17,784 nucleotides of DNA from Eggerthellaceae bacterium UBA5906 (GCA_002431805.1 DJEE01000152.1:1-17784); one strand, 5' to 3'; shown: positions 7,455 to 14,782, counted from the stretch's first letter. Notes: generated by a model not told the origin, from the sequence alone. Numbers and translations: made by a program.

Positions 7455-8636
7455 CTACCCCCCTAGCTTCGCAACGGCGCGCTCCAGGCGATCGCATGCT
7501 TCCTGCACCATCGCCTTGGGGCTTGCCAGGTTCATACGCACAAAGCCGCTGCCCTCGGGGCCGAACATGGTGCCCAAGTCAAGCCACAGCTTCGCATCCT
7601 TTTCCACCAGCTGCTTGATGCCGGCGTCGTCAAGCCCCAGGCCACGGCAGTCAAGCCACGGCAGGTACGTGCTCTCAAGCGGCACCAGCGTTACACCAGG
7701 CATGCGGTCAACCGCCGCCTGTAGCACGGCGTAGTTCTCGTTCAGCACGCCTTTCAGCTCGTCAAGCCATTCTTCGCCCTGCTCATAGCATGCCTGCGTG
7801 GCCGTTACGCCGAACACGCTTGGCTCATCGTAGCCCGTGCGACCCAAGGTGCGCTTGAACGCAGCGCGCAAATCGGCGTTGGGAATGAAGATGTTCGACA
7901 GCTGCAGGCCTGCCAGGTTGAACGTTTTGCTGGGTGCCGTGCAAATGACGGCGTTGTTTGCGTAGCGCTCCCCCAACGATGCGTACGGCACGTGCTTGTA
8001 GCCGGCGCGCGCGAAATCGGCGTGAATCTCGTCGGCCACTACCACCACGTTGTGCGCCAGACAAATGTCGCCGATGCGGCGCAGTTCCTCTTCGGTCCAG
8101 GCGCGCCCAACAGGGTTGTGCGGGTTGCACAGGATGAACAGCTTCGCGCCCGTTTTCTCAAGCTGGCGTTCAAAGCCCTCGAAGTCCATGGTGTAGCGAC
8201 CGTTTTCATAGATGAGCGGGCTGGTTGCCATTTTGCGGCCGTTGTCCTGAATCATCAGGCGGAACGGGTAGTACACCGGCGGCTGGATAATCACGCTGTC
8301 GCCCGGCTGCGTGAACGAGGTCACGGCCATAGCCAGGGCAAACACCACGCCCGGCGTCATCACGAACCACTCGCGCTCGGGACGCCAGCCGTGACGACGC
8401 TCGAACCAGTTTTGCACCGCCTCGTAGTAACCGTCCTGCGCCATGGTGTAGCCGTACACGCCGTGCTGCACGCGCTCGGTAAGCGCGTCGATTGCGGCGG
8501 GCACGGTTTTGAAGTCCATGTCGGCAACCCAAAGCGGCAGGTCGTCGGCCTCATGTCCGCGACGGCTCCACGCGTCCCACTTCAAGCAGCCGGTGTTACG
8601 GCGGTCGATGATGGTTTCAAAATCGTATTTCGTCAT
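7455..8636 (-). CDS. patB: MalY/PatB-family PLP-dependent cysteine-S-conjugate beta-lyase
   Basis: This 393-residue cytoplasmic fold-type I PLP enzyme most likely cleaves C-S bonds of cystathionine, cysteine or cysteine conjugates, giving pyruvate, ammonia and a thiol. The family-typical start is present (DRRNTGCLKWD, LPLWVADMDF), followed by QPPVYYPF (118-125), NPHNPVGR (171-178), DEIH (202-205) and the PLP lysine in APSKTFNLAGLQ (Lys237). Length is normal for MalY/PatB proteins. The ATG at 8636 was chosen over one 26 codons upstream because the N terminus then matches the family and GTGGAG precedes it. The cystathionine synthase/lyase family gene is 143 bases upstream on the same strand, so the two probably form a sulfur amino-acid unit. 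In other bacteria relatives also act as regulators (MalY) or as plain aminotransferases, so the exact substrate is open. Confidence 0.92.
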   Translation of the reverse strand: MTKYDFETIIDRRNTGCLKWDAWSRRGHEADDLPLWVADMDFKTVPAAIDALTERVQHGVYGYTMAQDGYYEAVQNWFERRHGWRPEREWFVMTPGVVFALAMAVTSFTQPGDSVIIQPPVYYPFRLMIQDNGRKMATSPLIYENGRYTMDFEGFERQLEKTGAKLFILCNPHNPVGRAWTEEELRRIGDICLAHNVVVVADEIHADFARAGYKHVPYASLGERYANNAVICTAPSKTFNLAGLQLSNIFIPNADLRAAFKRTLGRTGYDEPSVFGVTATQACYEQGEEWLDELKGVLNENYAVLQAAVDRMPGVTLVPLESTYLPWLDCRGLGLDDAGIKQLVEKDAKLWLDLGTMFGPEGSGFVRMNLASPKAMVQEACDRLERAVAKLGG

Positions 8637-8659
8637 GCGATAGCTCCACTTCGTTCTGT

Positions 8660-8685
8660 GTTGTACTACTGCTGTTGTACGTACA
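8660..8685 (-). promoter_or_regulatory. Repeated GTTGTAC and palindrome TGTACGTACA upstream of patB
   Basis: On the plus strand GTTGTAC occurs at 8660-8666 and again at 8674-8680, 14 bases apart. The second copy overlaps the perfect 10-bp palindrome TGTACGTACA at 8676-8685. The cluster lies 24-49 bases before the patB start and could be an operator or part of a promoter. No regulator gene is in the window. Confidence 0.35.
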
Positions 8686-8697
8686 GTCACATTCATC

Positions 8698-8734
8698 CAG
8701 CCGGGGCACCGCACCCGGTGCAGTGCCCCGGCTG
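8698..8734 (-). terminator. 12-bp stem-loop between the two PLP enzyme genes
   Basis: CAGCCGGGGCAC at 8698-8709 and GTGCCCCGGCTG at 8723-8734 are perfect complements around 13 bases. No U tract follows on the minus strand. It lies after the upstream cystathionine enzyme gene and before patB, so it may reduce read-through or protect the 3' end of the upstream message. Confidence 0.5.
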
Positions 8735-8779
8735 CGGTCCGAGCCCGCCTAGCGGCACCCGCTTGGCCACTTGGCGGCG

Positions 8780-9991
8780 TTACGCCAACGCCTGCTCCAG
8801 GTCAGCCAGCAAATCTTCCACGTCCTCGATGCCCACGGACAAGCGCAGCAGGCGATCGTCGATGCCCAGCTTGTCCAGCATAGGCTTCGGAATGGAACCG
8901 TGCGTCTGAACCAACGGGTACGTTACCAGGCTTTCCGTGCCGCCTAAGCTTTCTGCGAACAAAATCAGCTTCGTGCGCTCCAGAACATCCAGGGCGCGTT
9001 GGTGCGTGTCGGTCTTGAACGAGATCATCGCGCCGAAGCCGCTGGTTTGACGCTTCGAAAGCTCGTAGTTGGGATGGTCGGGGTCACCCACATAGAACAC
9101 GTCCGTGACGTGCGGGTTTGCCTTCAGCGCCGCAGCGATGCGCTTGGCGTTGCTTTCTTGTTGGCGCATGCGCACGCCCAGCGTTTTAAGGCTGCGCAGC
9201 ATCAACCAGCTATCGAACGGGCTCAGCTGGTTACCCTCGCTCATGGTTGCGTTGAACAACGGCTCAAGCAGCGTGCTGTCGCGCAGCACCAAAAAGCCCG
9301 AAAGCACATCGTTATGACCGCACAAATACTTCGTGCCGCTGTAAATCACCACGTCAGCACCCAATTCGAACGGCTTTTGGAAATACATGGTCAAAAACGT
9401 GTTGTCCACGGCAAAAATCGCGTTGTGCTCATGCGCCGCCTTTGCCACGGCGGCAATGTCGGCTACCTTCATAGTGGGGTTTGTGGGCGTCTCCAAAAAC
9501 ACCAGCTTCGTGTTGGGCTTAAACGACGCCTCCAACACGTCGGCATCGGTCAGGTCAACGTAGTCGAACTCCAAACCGTATTGCGTGTATATGTTGCTGA
9601 ACAGGCGATACGTGCCACCATACAAGTCGTCGCTCACCAGCACGTGGTCACCGGAGCGCAAAACCTTCAGCAGCGTGGTAATGGCCGCCATGCCGCTTGA
9701 AAACGCTAGCGCCTTCTTGCCGCCCTCCAACAGCGCGATAGTATTCTCCAGCTCCAAGCGCGTAGGGTTGCCACAACGCGAGTAGCAATAACCTGTCGAC
9801 TGCCCCCACGCGGGATGGGCAAACGTAGCGGATTGGTACAGCGGGTAGCTGATAGCGCCCGTGCGCTCATCGATGCCCTCATAACCGCGAACCGCAATGG
9901 AATCGGCATGCCAACCGGCATGTTTCTCCTGGTCAATCCCAAGAAGTCCGTCGATTTCCTCGGCCATCGCTTCGAAACTGGAGTCGTTCAT
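8780..9991 (-). CDS. Cys/Met metabolism PLP enzyme (cystathionine gamma-synthase/gamma-lyase family)
   Basis: This 403-residue cytoplasmic enzyme belongs to the family holding cystathionine gamma-synthase, gamma-lyase, beta-lyase and methionine gamma-lyase. Visible hallmarks are YSRCGNPTR (70-78), SSGMAAI (98-104), DDLYGGTYRLF (121-131), ETPTNPTMK (167-175), DNTF (196-199), the PLP-binding lysine in YSGTKYLCGHNDV (Lys221), and SLGGTESL with a later THGSIP near the C terminus. The motifs do not let me separate synthase from lyase by eye. The ATG at 9991 gives a normal family length; AGGAAAGGA precedes it at somewhat long spacing. With patB downstream, transsulfuration or methionine and homocysteine interconversion is the likely role. 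A candidate -10 lies about 90 bases upstream. Confidence 0.92.
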   Translation of the reverse strand: MNDSSFEAMAEEIDGLLGIDQEKHAGWHADSIAVRGYEGIDERTGAISYPLYQSATFAHPAWGQSTGYCYSRCGNPTRLELENTIALLEGGKKALAFSSGMAAITTLLKVLRSGDHVLVSDDLYGGTYRLFSNIYTQYGLEFDYVDLTDADVLEASFKPNTKLVFLETPTNPTMKVADIAAVAKAAHEHNAIFAVDNTFLTMYFQKPFELGADVVIYSGTKYLCGHNDVLSGFLVLRDSTLLEPLFNATMSEGNQLSPFDSWLMLRSLKTLGVRMRQQESNAKRIAAALKANPHVTDVFYVGDPDHPNYELSKRQTSGFGAMISFKTDTHQRALDVLERTKLILFAESLGGTESLVTYPLVQTHGSIPKPMLDKLGIDDRLLRLSVGIEDVEDLLADLEQALA

Positions 9992-10078
9992 TGCGGCAGC
10001 ATTCCTTTCCTGCGATATCGTTCTACAGCCGCCGGGCAAATCCCTAGCGTATTTGTAAGGTTATGTTTCCGAATGGGT

Positions 10079-10084
10079 AGTGTA
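10079..10084 (-). promoter_or_regulatory. Candidate -10 box for the cystathionine enzyme gene
   Basis: The minus strand reads TACACT inside GGTACACTACC (10076-10086). The identical 11-mer occurs upstream of xpt at 16936-16946 in the same orientation relative to its gene. No good -35 is apparent. This lies in the 391-base divergent gap between 9991 and 10383, which contains no gene. Confidence 0.35.
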
Positions 10085-10218
10085 CCGGAGAACAACACGT
10101 AGTGAGTTAGAAACCAGATAGCCCAGATATACGATTTTTCGAACATCGGTTATCAGGGCAGCTCTCTCGCACCGCCCTCAATCAGCCTTTCCCGCCCCAT
10201 TCGATTCAAACGGCAACC

Positions 10219-10288
10219 GTCAGGTGCGCCTTAAACGCCCTCGCGCCAACTCGGGCCCGCCAAACCGCGAGCTCTACTTGCGCCTGAC
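10219..10288 (+). other. Nested inverted repeats in the divergent gap
   Basis: GTCAGGTGCG at 10219-10228 can pair with TGCGCCTGAC at 10279-10288, with two G-U pairs on the plus strand. CTCGCG at 10240-10245 pairs with CGCGAG at 10266-10271 inside it. The structure lies upstream of the candidate promoter of the amidohydrolase, so its role is unclear; it may be an operator region or a remnant. Confidence 0.3.
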
Positions 10289-10348
10289 GCACAGCCGCAA
10301 TCCCTTCGTAAGGCCATTTTGACCGGTGCAAGCAAACCGTTCGCGCCG

Positions 10349-10354
10349 TACAAT
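10349..10354 (+). promoter_or_regulatory. Candidate -10 box for the amidohydrolase gene
   Basis: TACAAT matches five of six positions of the -10 consensus and lies 28 bases before the ATG at 10383, leaving room for a start site and the AAGGAG site. A TTGACC lies upstream but 24 bases away, too far for a normal -35. Confidence 0.4.
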
Positions 10355-10382
10355 CGAAACATTCTACGAGCAAGGAGCTTTC

Positions 10383-11189
10383 ATGGCTGTTATCGATGCG
10401 CACGCGCACATTTACCCCGACAAAATCGCTGCCGCCGCAGTTGATGCCGTTGGCGACTTTTACCAGGTCAACATGTTCGGAGACGGCACGGCAGCCGGCC
10501 TGCTTTCCGCAAAGGACCGCTCCCCCATCACGCACTTTCTAGTGCACTCCGTCGCCACCAGCGTGCATGCCGTCACGGCCATCAACAACGCAATCGCCCA
10601 AGCGTGCCAGCAGCACCCTGAGTTCATCGGCTTTGCCGCCATGCATCAGGATTTCCAGGACCCCGCAACCGAACTGCAACGCGCAGTTGACCTGGGACTT
10701 CATGGCGTAAAGCTGCATCCCGACACGCAAAAGGTGAATATGGACGACCCCCGGCTTATGGAGGTGTACGCCATTTGCGAGGAAATGGGGCTGCCCGTTG
10801 TCATCCACACCGGCGACTATCGCTACGACTACTCGCACCCACGCCGGCTGGTGAACATCCTGAAAGCCTTTCCCGACTTGGTGGTTGATGCCGCGCACTT
10901 CGGTTACTGGTCGTGCTTTGACGTGGGCTACGACATCCTGCACGAAGTTGCGCGCCACGACCGCGTGTTTTTGGACCAGTCCAGCACGCAGAAGTTCTTA
11001 GGCCCGCGTCGCACCGTCGAGCTTGCACGCATGTGGGGCACCGACCGCATCATGTTCGGCAGCGATTTTCCCATGTGGGACCCGGCGGAAGAATGCAACA
11101 AACTTATCGCCGCCGGCTTCAACGAGGACGAGCTGGAAAATATCTTGTGGCACAACGCTGAGCGCTTCTCCGGAGTGAAAGTTGACTAG
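10383..11189 (+). CDS. Metal-dependent amidohydrolase (Amidohydro_2, ACMSD-like fold)
   Basis: This 268-residue cytoplasmic TIM-barrel hydrolase or decarboxylase carries the family metal ligands in order: HAHIYP (His7, His9), GVKLHPD (108-114), IHTGDYRYDY (His142), AAHFGYW (His172) and MFGSDFPMWD (Asp228). Members act on carboxylic acids, lactones or amides, or decarboxylate aromatic acids; the substrate cannot be read from sequence. The ATG at 10383 begins MAVIDAHAH, the usual place for the family, and has AAGGAG upstream; an earlier ATG 19 codons upstream has no protein-like sequence or site. The transporter gene follows on the same strand after 279 bases, with its own candidate promoter, so co-function is possible but not shown. 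Confidence 0.9.
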   Translation: MAVIDAHAHIYPDKIAAAAVDAVGDFYQVNMFGDGTAAGLLSAKDRSPITHFLVHSVATSVHAVTAINNAIAQACQQHPEFIGFAAMHQDFQDPATELQRAVDLGLHGVKLHPDTQKVNMDDPRLMEVYAICEEMGLPVVIHTGDYRYDYSHPRRLVNILKAFPDLVVDAAHFGYWSCFDVGYDILHEVARHDRVFLDQSSTQKFLGPRRTVELARMWGTDRIMFGSDFPMWDPAEECNKLIAAGFNEDELENILWHNAERFSGVKVD

Positions 11190-11247
11190 GCGTTTGCAAC
11201 GGGGGTTTGTGACGGGATTGTGTCTTATTCCCTAGCCCTACGGTAGG

Positions 11248-11279
11248 TTGAAGCTTGCCGCAAGGCTAAAGAGTATGAT
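11248..11279 (+). promoter_or_regulatory. Candidate transporter promoter with long spacer and palindrome
   Basis: TTGAAG at 11248-11253 and TATGAT at 11274-11279 are separated by 20 bases. The spacer contains an imperfect palindrome, AGCTTGC-C-GCAAGGCT (11252-11267). Long spacers with a central palindrome are typical of MerR-family activated promoters; that reading is inference. Confidence 0.35.
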
Positions 11280-11300
11280 TTCAGCCGTTGTTTTAGGAAA

Positions 11301-11351
11301 AGGTTCCTTGATGGTGTCCGAAGCGACCCTTCGATTACCACCAAGGAACCT
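11301..11351 (+). promoter_or_regulatory. 23-bp imperfect inverted repeat in the transporter leader
   Basis: Arms 11301-11323 and 11329-11351 match at 19 of 23 positions plus one G-U pair, around the 5-base loop CGACC. The first ten pairs (AGGTTCCTTG) are perfect. No T-run follows on the plus strand. The right arm contains AAGGA (11343-11347), 10 bases before an in-frame ATG at 11358, so the hairpin would hide that possible initiation site. Confidence 0.65.
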
Positions 11352-11468
11352 GCGACCATGAACGTCGATCCGCTCGTTGGCTGCACACTAACTGCGTTTT
11401 CGTTAGCTGTGTGGCCACGTGCGGATTTTTTATTCTCGGTCGTGGGAAAATGGAAAGAGGAATCGAAT

Positions 11469-12860
11469 ATGCCATCGGCAACCGATGCCGCGCAATGCGC
11501 ATCGGCCGGCAGCTTTTCGTCTGCCGGCGAGGATCGCGCAGCGCAGCTCATGCATCGCATGGATGCAACGCAGCCAACTGCAACGTTTAAGAAAGTGATG
11601 GCGCTTACTTCGGCCGGCGTGTTCGTGGACGCCATGGACGTGTACCTGGCCGGCGGCGTGAAAAGCACACTGGTGGAAACGGGTTTTGCCACAAACGAGC
11701 AAACAGCCACGTTCTTGTCGGCGGGCTTTTTAGGCCTATTCATCGGCTCGCTTATTGCCGGGCTTATCGGCGATCTGCTTGGCCGCCGCAAAGCATTCCA
11801 GTTCAACCTGCTGCTGTTCGGCGTTGCCACCATTTTGGGCGCGTTTGCCCCGTCTATGGCGTTCATGATTGTGATGCGCTTCTTCGTTGGCCTGGGCTTA
11901 GGCTCCGAACTGGTTACCAGCTTCAGCATGATCAACGAGTTTGCGCCCGTAGCGAAGCGCGGCAAATGGTGCGCTATCGGCTCCACCATCGCGAACTGCG
12001 GCTCGCCCATCGGCATGTTCTTATGCCTGCTCTTCATTACCATGTGGAGCCCGCTGGGGCAGGAATCTTGGCGCCTGGTGTTCGCCGTTATCGGCGTGGC
12101 CGCCATCGCGGTGTGCATTGCGCGCCAGTCCATGCCTGAAAGCCCGCGTTGGCTTATCCAGCACGGCAAGCTTGACCAGGCGGACGCCCTTATCTCGCGC
12201 ATCGAAGGCGAAATGCGCGCCGCTGGCATCGCGCCTGCCGAAGAAGTGGTGCGCAAGCAAGAACCCATGGATTCCGACGCTCACCTGGCACGCAACCTGT
12301 TCTTGGGCATTGTGGTTGTTATCGGCACGTCGCTGACGCAGTACACGTACACCACGTTCGGCCCGTCCATCCTGAAAAGCGTGGGGCTTGCCACGCAAAC
12401 GTCGCTGCTGTCCACCACCATTACCATGCTTGCTGCACCGCTTGGCGCGCTCATCGGCGCGCTGCTCATTGAAAAGCTTGGCCGCCGCGTAGAGGTGTCC
12501 GGTGCGTTCATTTGGGTTGCGATTTTCGCATTCGCGTACGCCATGGCACTCGGTGCCGGCTCTACCGCACTTATCACCGTGCTGGGCTTCTTGATGACCA
12601 TCGGCTTCTATGTGTTGAACGCCTCGGTGATCAGCGTGTATGTGGGTGAGCTGTTCTCCACGAAGTACCGCTTCCGCGGCGCCGGCATTTCGCAAGGTTC
12701 GGGCAAGGCCGTAAACGTGTTCATGCCGTTTGCGGTAACCTGGCTGCTTGCAAACCTGCAACCAAGCGTGATTTACTTCGCCATTGTGGCTGTAGCGCTG
12801 ATTGCGGCCATCATCACGCTGGCCATCGGCCCGGAAACGAAGTCCCGCCGCCTGGGGTAG
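11469..12860 (+). CDS. Major facilitator superfamily transporter (sugar/metabolite:H+ symporter-like)
   Basis: This 463-residue integral membrane protein has about twelve hydrophobic segments. The MFS motif A is present after the second segment (GDLLGRRK, 101-108), the family signature PESPRWL (223-229) precedes the central cytoplasmic loop, and a second motif-A-like EKLGRR opens the C-terminal half. FVGLGLGSELVTSF in segment 4 resembles metabolite:H+ and aromatic acid symporters. The substrate is unknown. The start at 11469 has AGAGGAA before it and leaves about 40 residues ahead of the first membrane segment; an in-frame ATG at 11358 would add 37 residues. The amidohydrolase upstream may act on the imported compound, which is inference. 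Confidence 0.9.
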   Translation: MPSATDAAQCASAGSFSSAGEDRAAQLMHRMDATQPTATFKKVMALTSAGVFVDAMDVYLAGGVKSTLVETGFATNEQTATFLSAGFLGLFIGSLIAGLIGDLLGRRKAFQFNLLLFGVATILGAFAPSMAFMIVMRFFVGLGLGSELVTSFSMINEFAPVAKRGKWCAIGSTIANCGSPIGMFLCLLFITMWSPLGQESWRLVFAVIGVAAIAVCIARQSMPESPRWLIQHGKLDQADALISRIEGEMRAAGIAPAEEVVRKQEPMDSDAHLARNLFLGIVVVIGTSLTQYTYTTFGPSILKSVGLATQTSLLSTTITMLAAPLGALIGALLIEKLGRRVEVSGAFIWVAIFAFAYAMALGAGSTALITVLGFLMTIGFYVLNASVISVYVGELFSTKYRFRGAGISQGSGKAVNVFMPFAVTWLLANLQPSVIYFAIVAVALIAAIITLAIGPETKSRRLG

Positions 12861-12877
12861 GGAAGGGCACGCGTTAG

Positions 12878-12927
12878 CACGAGCGAGTTTCGTCCTTTTG
12901 TCGCAAACTCGCTCGTGTTTGCGTTTT
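12878..12927 (+). terminator. Intrinsic terminator of the MFS transporter gene
   Basis: CACGAGCGAGTTT at 12878-12890 and AAACTCGCTCGTG at 12905-12917 form a perfect 13-bp stem, followed by TTTGCGTTTT. It lies 18 bases after the transporter stop. Confidence 0.85.
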
Positions 12928-12948
12928 AACACCAGGGTGCGTAGTAGC

Positions 12949-13013
12949 ACCTGCAAGCTGACTTACGTTTCCCCAGTTCATAGGCTCGTATGTTTTGGCG
13001 CTACTTGGCAGGT
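12949..13013. other. Weak elongated hairpin in the gap between two terminators
   Basis: ACCTGCAAG at 12949-12957 pairs with CTTGGCAGGT at 13004-13013 with one bulged base; TACG and CGTA inside can add four pairs. The gap between the two flanking terminators (12928-13101) has no gene that I can support. It may hold a small RNA or nothing. Confidence 0.25.
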
Positions 13014-13101
13014 TCGCAGCAAAACACAAACAAAAGCGAGTTTGTGACACCGTACCCGCTTTGATGCACCCATCGTGCGTAATCCCCATAGGCGCAAAAT
13101 G

Positions 13102-13127
13102 AAAGCCTCCCAGTTGGGAGGCTTTTT
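13102..13127. terminator. Bidirectional intrinsic terminator downstream of the CorC-like gene
   Basis: AAAGCCTCCC at 13102-13111 and GGGAGGCTTT at 13116-13125 form a perfect 10-bp stem around AGTT. TTTTT follows on the plus strand and TTTCATTTT on the minus strand. It lies 4 bases after the TAG of the minus-strand gene. Confidence 0.9.
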
Positions 13128-13131
13128 CATG

Positions 13132-14454
13132 CTACTCGTCTTCTTCTTGCTTGGGCTTGGGGGTAAGCACCAGCTTCACAGTGTCTATGCGGTGACGGTC
13201 CATATGCATAACCGTCAGCTTCGCCGTGGCCTCCTTGCCTTCCAACGTTAGACTGTCGCCTTCGGATGGGATGCGGTCAAGCACGTCCATAATCAGGCCG
13301 CCGAGCGTTTCGCAGTCCTCAGCGTCTTGCGGCACGAACCCGATAAGCTCCTCGAAGTCGCCCACAGCCATGCCGCCGTCAACCACCATGGTGTCGTCGG
13401 TCAGCTTCTTCACCGAGTCGTTGTCAGCGTGGCGATACTCGTCGTCAACATGACCCACAATCTGCTCCATGATGTCGGTCATGGTCACAATGCCTGCCGT
13501 GCCGCCGTGCTCGTCAACCACCACGGCAATCTTCGTGTTGCCTTCTTGCAGCACCTGCAGCAGCTTTGCCACGGGGATGCTCTCGGGCACCGCTTCGATG
13601 GAACGCACGGGCAAATCCTCGATAGTAGCGCCCTTGCCCATAAGATACAGGTCCTTCACGTGCACAAAGCCCACGATGCGGTCCTTCGATTCGCGGCACA
13701 CGGGATAGCGCGTGAACTTGTACTGCGTGACCAGGGCCATATTCTCCTCAAGCGAGTCTTCAAGGTCGATGCACACCAGGTCGGTGCGCGGCGTCATAAT
13801 AGCCTCGGCATCTTTGTCGCCCAGATCAAAGATGTTGTCCACAAATGCGTTTTGCTCGGGGTCAATCAAACCGCTTTCGGTGGATTCGTCAATGAGCAGC
13901 TTAATCTCGTCGCCCGTGTACACCTCGTGCTCATTGGCCGGGTCGTGGCCGGCCAGGCGCACCACGCCGTTGGTGATACCGTTGAACAGAATCATAATCG
14001 GGTAGGTAATCTTATAGAACGCCATAAGCGGGCCCGCCGTGAACAGCGCATAGCGTTCCGTGGCGAAAATAGCGAACGACTTTGGGATCAGCTCGCCCAC
14101 CACCACGTGCAGCGTGGTCATGATGAAGTAGCCGATAGCCACAGCAACCACGCTGATCAGGGCTTCCGGCAAATGCAGCAGCTCGAACAGCGGACGGATA
14201 AGCGCGGAAAACGCCGGCTCGCCCAGCCAGCCCAGAGCCAGCGATGCAAGCGTAATGCCCAACTGACACGCCGAAAGATACTGGTTCACGTTCTCGGCTA
14301 TGTGCATGGCGCTTTTCGCACCCTTTTTGCCCTCTTCAACAGCCAGCTCAAGCTGGGATTTGCGCACGCGCACCAGCGCGAACTCGGCAATAACGAAAAA
14401 CGCATTCATCGCCAAAAACAGGGCAACAAGAACAAGGCTTAAGCCTATGTGCAT
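13132..14454 (-). CDS. CorC/HlyC-family membrane protein (CNNM/DUF21 plus CBS pair plus CorC_HlyC domain)
   Basis: This 440-residue protein has the three-part layout of bacterial CNNM-like magnesium/cobalt efflux or haemolysin-family proteins. An N-terminal DUF21 membrane domain covers about residues 1-190, with hydrophobic segments at 3-28, 64-78, 97-117 and 133-160 and the conserved GELIPKS at 120-126. Two CBS domains follow (about 205-335; MTPRTDL at 220-226 and DEHGGTAGIVTMTDIME at 314-330), and then a C-terminal CorC_HlyC domain (about 350-430). It ends in an acidic tail. The ATG at 14454 was chosen because MHIGLSLVLV opens the first membrane segment and AAGGAG precedes it; an in-frame ATG 16 codons earlier lacks these. 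Divalent cation transport regulated by nucleotide binding to the CBS pair is the family role; the actual substrate here is unknown. Confidence 0.92.
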   Translation of the reverse strand: MHIGLSLVLVALFLAMNAFFVIAEFALVRVRKSQLELAVEEGKKGAKSAMHIAENVNQYLSACQLGITLASLALGWLGEPAFSALIRPLFELLHLPEALISVVAVAIGYFIMTTLHVVVGELIPKSFAIFATERYALFTAGPLMAFYKITYPIMILFNGITNGVVRLAGHDPANEHEVYTGDEIKLLIDESTESGLIDPEQNAFVDNIFDLGDKDAEAIMTPRTDLVCIDLEDSLEENMALVTQYKFTRYPVCRESKDRIVGFVHVKDLYLMGKGATIEDLPVRSIEAVPESIPVAKLLQVLQEGNTKIAVVVDEHGGTAGIVTMTDIMEQIVGHVDDEYRHADNDSVKKLTDDTMVVDGGMAVGDFEELIGFVPQDAEDCETLGGLIMDVLDRIPSEGDSLTLEGKEATAKLTVMHMDRHRIDTVKLVLTPKPKQEEDE

Positions 14455-14488
14455 AAAAGCGGGTCTCCTTAAGTTGGGTACATATGCA

Positions 14489-14514
14489 GAAGGCGGACGC
14501 ACAGGCCCGCCTTC
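14489..14514 (-). promoter_or_regulatory. 8-bp GC-rich hairpin in the CorC-like gene leader
   Basis: GAAGGCGG at 14489-14496 and CCGCCTTC at 14507-14514 are perfect complements around 10 bases. It is 35 bases before the start codon on the minus strand and has no T-run. It could be a leader element of a metal-linked gene, but no known riboswitch pattern is recognised. The rest of the 349-base gap to 14803 holds only the repeats listed below. Confidence 0.35.
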
Positions 14515-14650
14515 GAACCGCCAGCTTGCGTCAGCGGCTTGCTATTTGCGTAGCATTTCTATTGTGACATGGTACTTCGCACCAACGGGGTTCCTTTACG
14601 CTTTATCCAAAAGTACGGCAGCGTTTTACGAAACCGTTACCTTTCCGCAC

Positions 14651-14714
14651 CGTAGCCGCAGCAACGCGCAAGAAGCAAGGGACAGGTGGGACAGTACCCA
14701 ACCCCCGTCCCAAA
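14651..14714 (-). repeat. REP-like palindromic repeat, copy 1
   Basis: This 64-base unit recurs 67 bases later with five substitutions. It holds GGGACAGG and CCCGTCCC arms flanking a GTACCC core; on the minus-strand RNA the arm difference is a G-U pair. It belongs to the GGGACAGGGGTCGGGTACTGTCCC type of intergenic palindrome. Confidence 0.8.
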
Positions 14715-14717
14715 CGG

Positions 14718-14781
14718 CGTAGCCGTAGCAACGCGCAAGAAGTAAGGGACAGGTGGGACAGTACCCGACCCCTATCCCAAA
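14718..14781 (-). repeat. REP-like palindromic repeat, copy 2
   Basis: Second 64-base copy, matching 59 of 64 positions in copy 1, including the shared lead GCAACGCGCAAGAAG. Here the arms are GGGACAGG and CCTATCCC, again compensated by a U-G pair only when read as minus-strand RNA, the strand of the adjacent permease gene. Confidence 0.8.
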
Positions 14782-14782
14782 A

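Noticed and set aside
7992..8909. Plus-strand open frame of 305 codons
   Set aside because: It spans the antisense of patB, the intergenic hairpin and the end of the next gene, which is not a plausible protein.
9992..10200. SAM riboswitch or T-box leader upstream of the cystathionine enzyme gene
   Set aside because: Neither the T-box GGTGGNACCGCG element nor a recognisable SAM aptamer core is present on the minus strand.
11225..12956. Minus-strand open frames of 347 and 311 codons
   Set aside because: They are antisense to the MFS transporter, which has clear membrane segments and family signatures.
13327..14442. Plus-strand open frame of 371 codons
   Set aside because: It is antisense to the CorC-like gene; the His/Gln/Val-rich translation has no recognisable motif.
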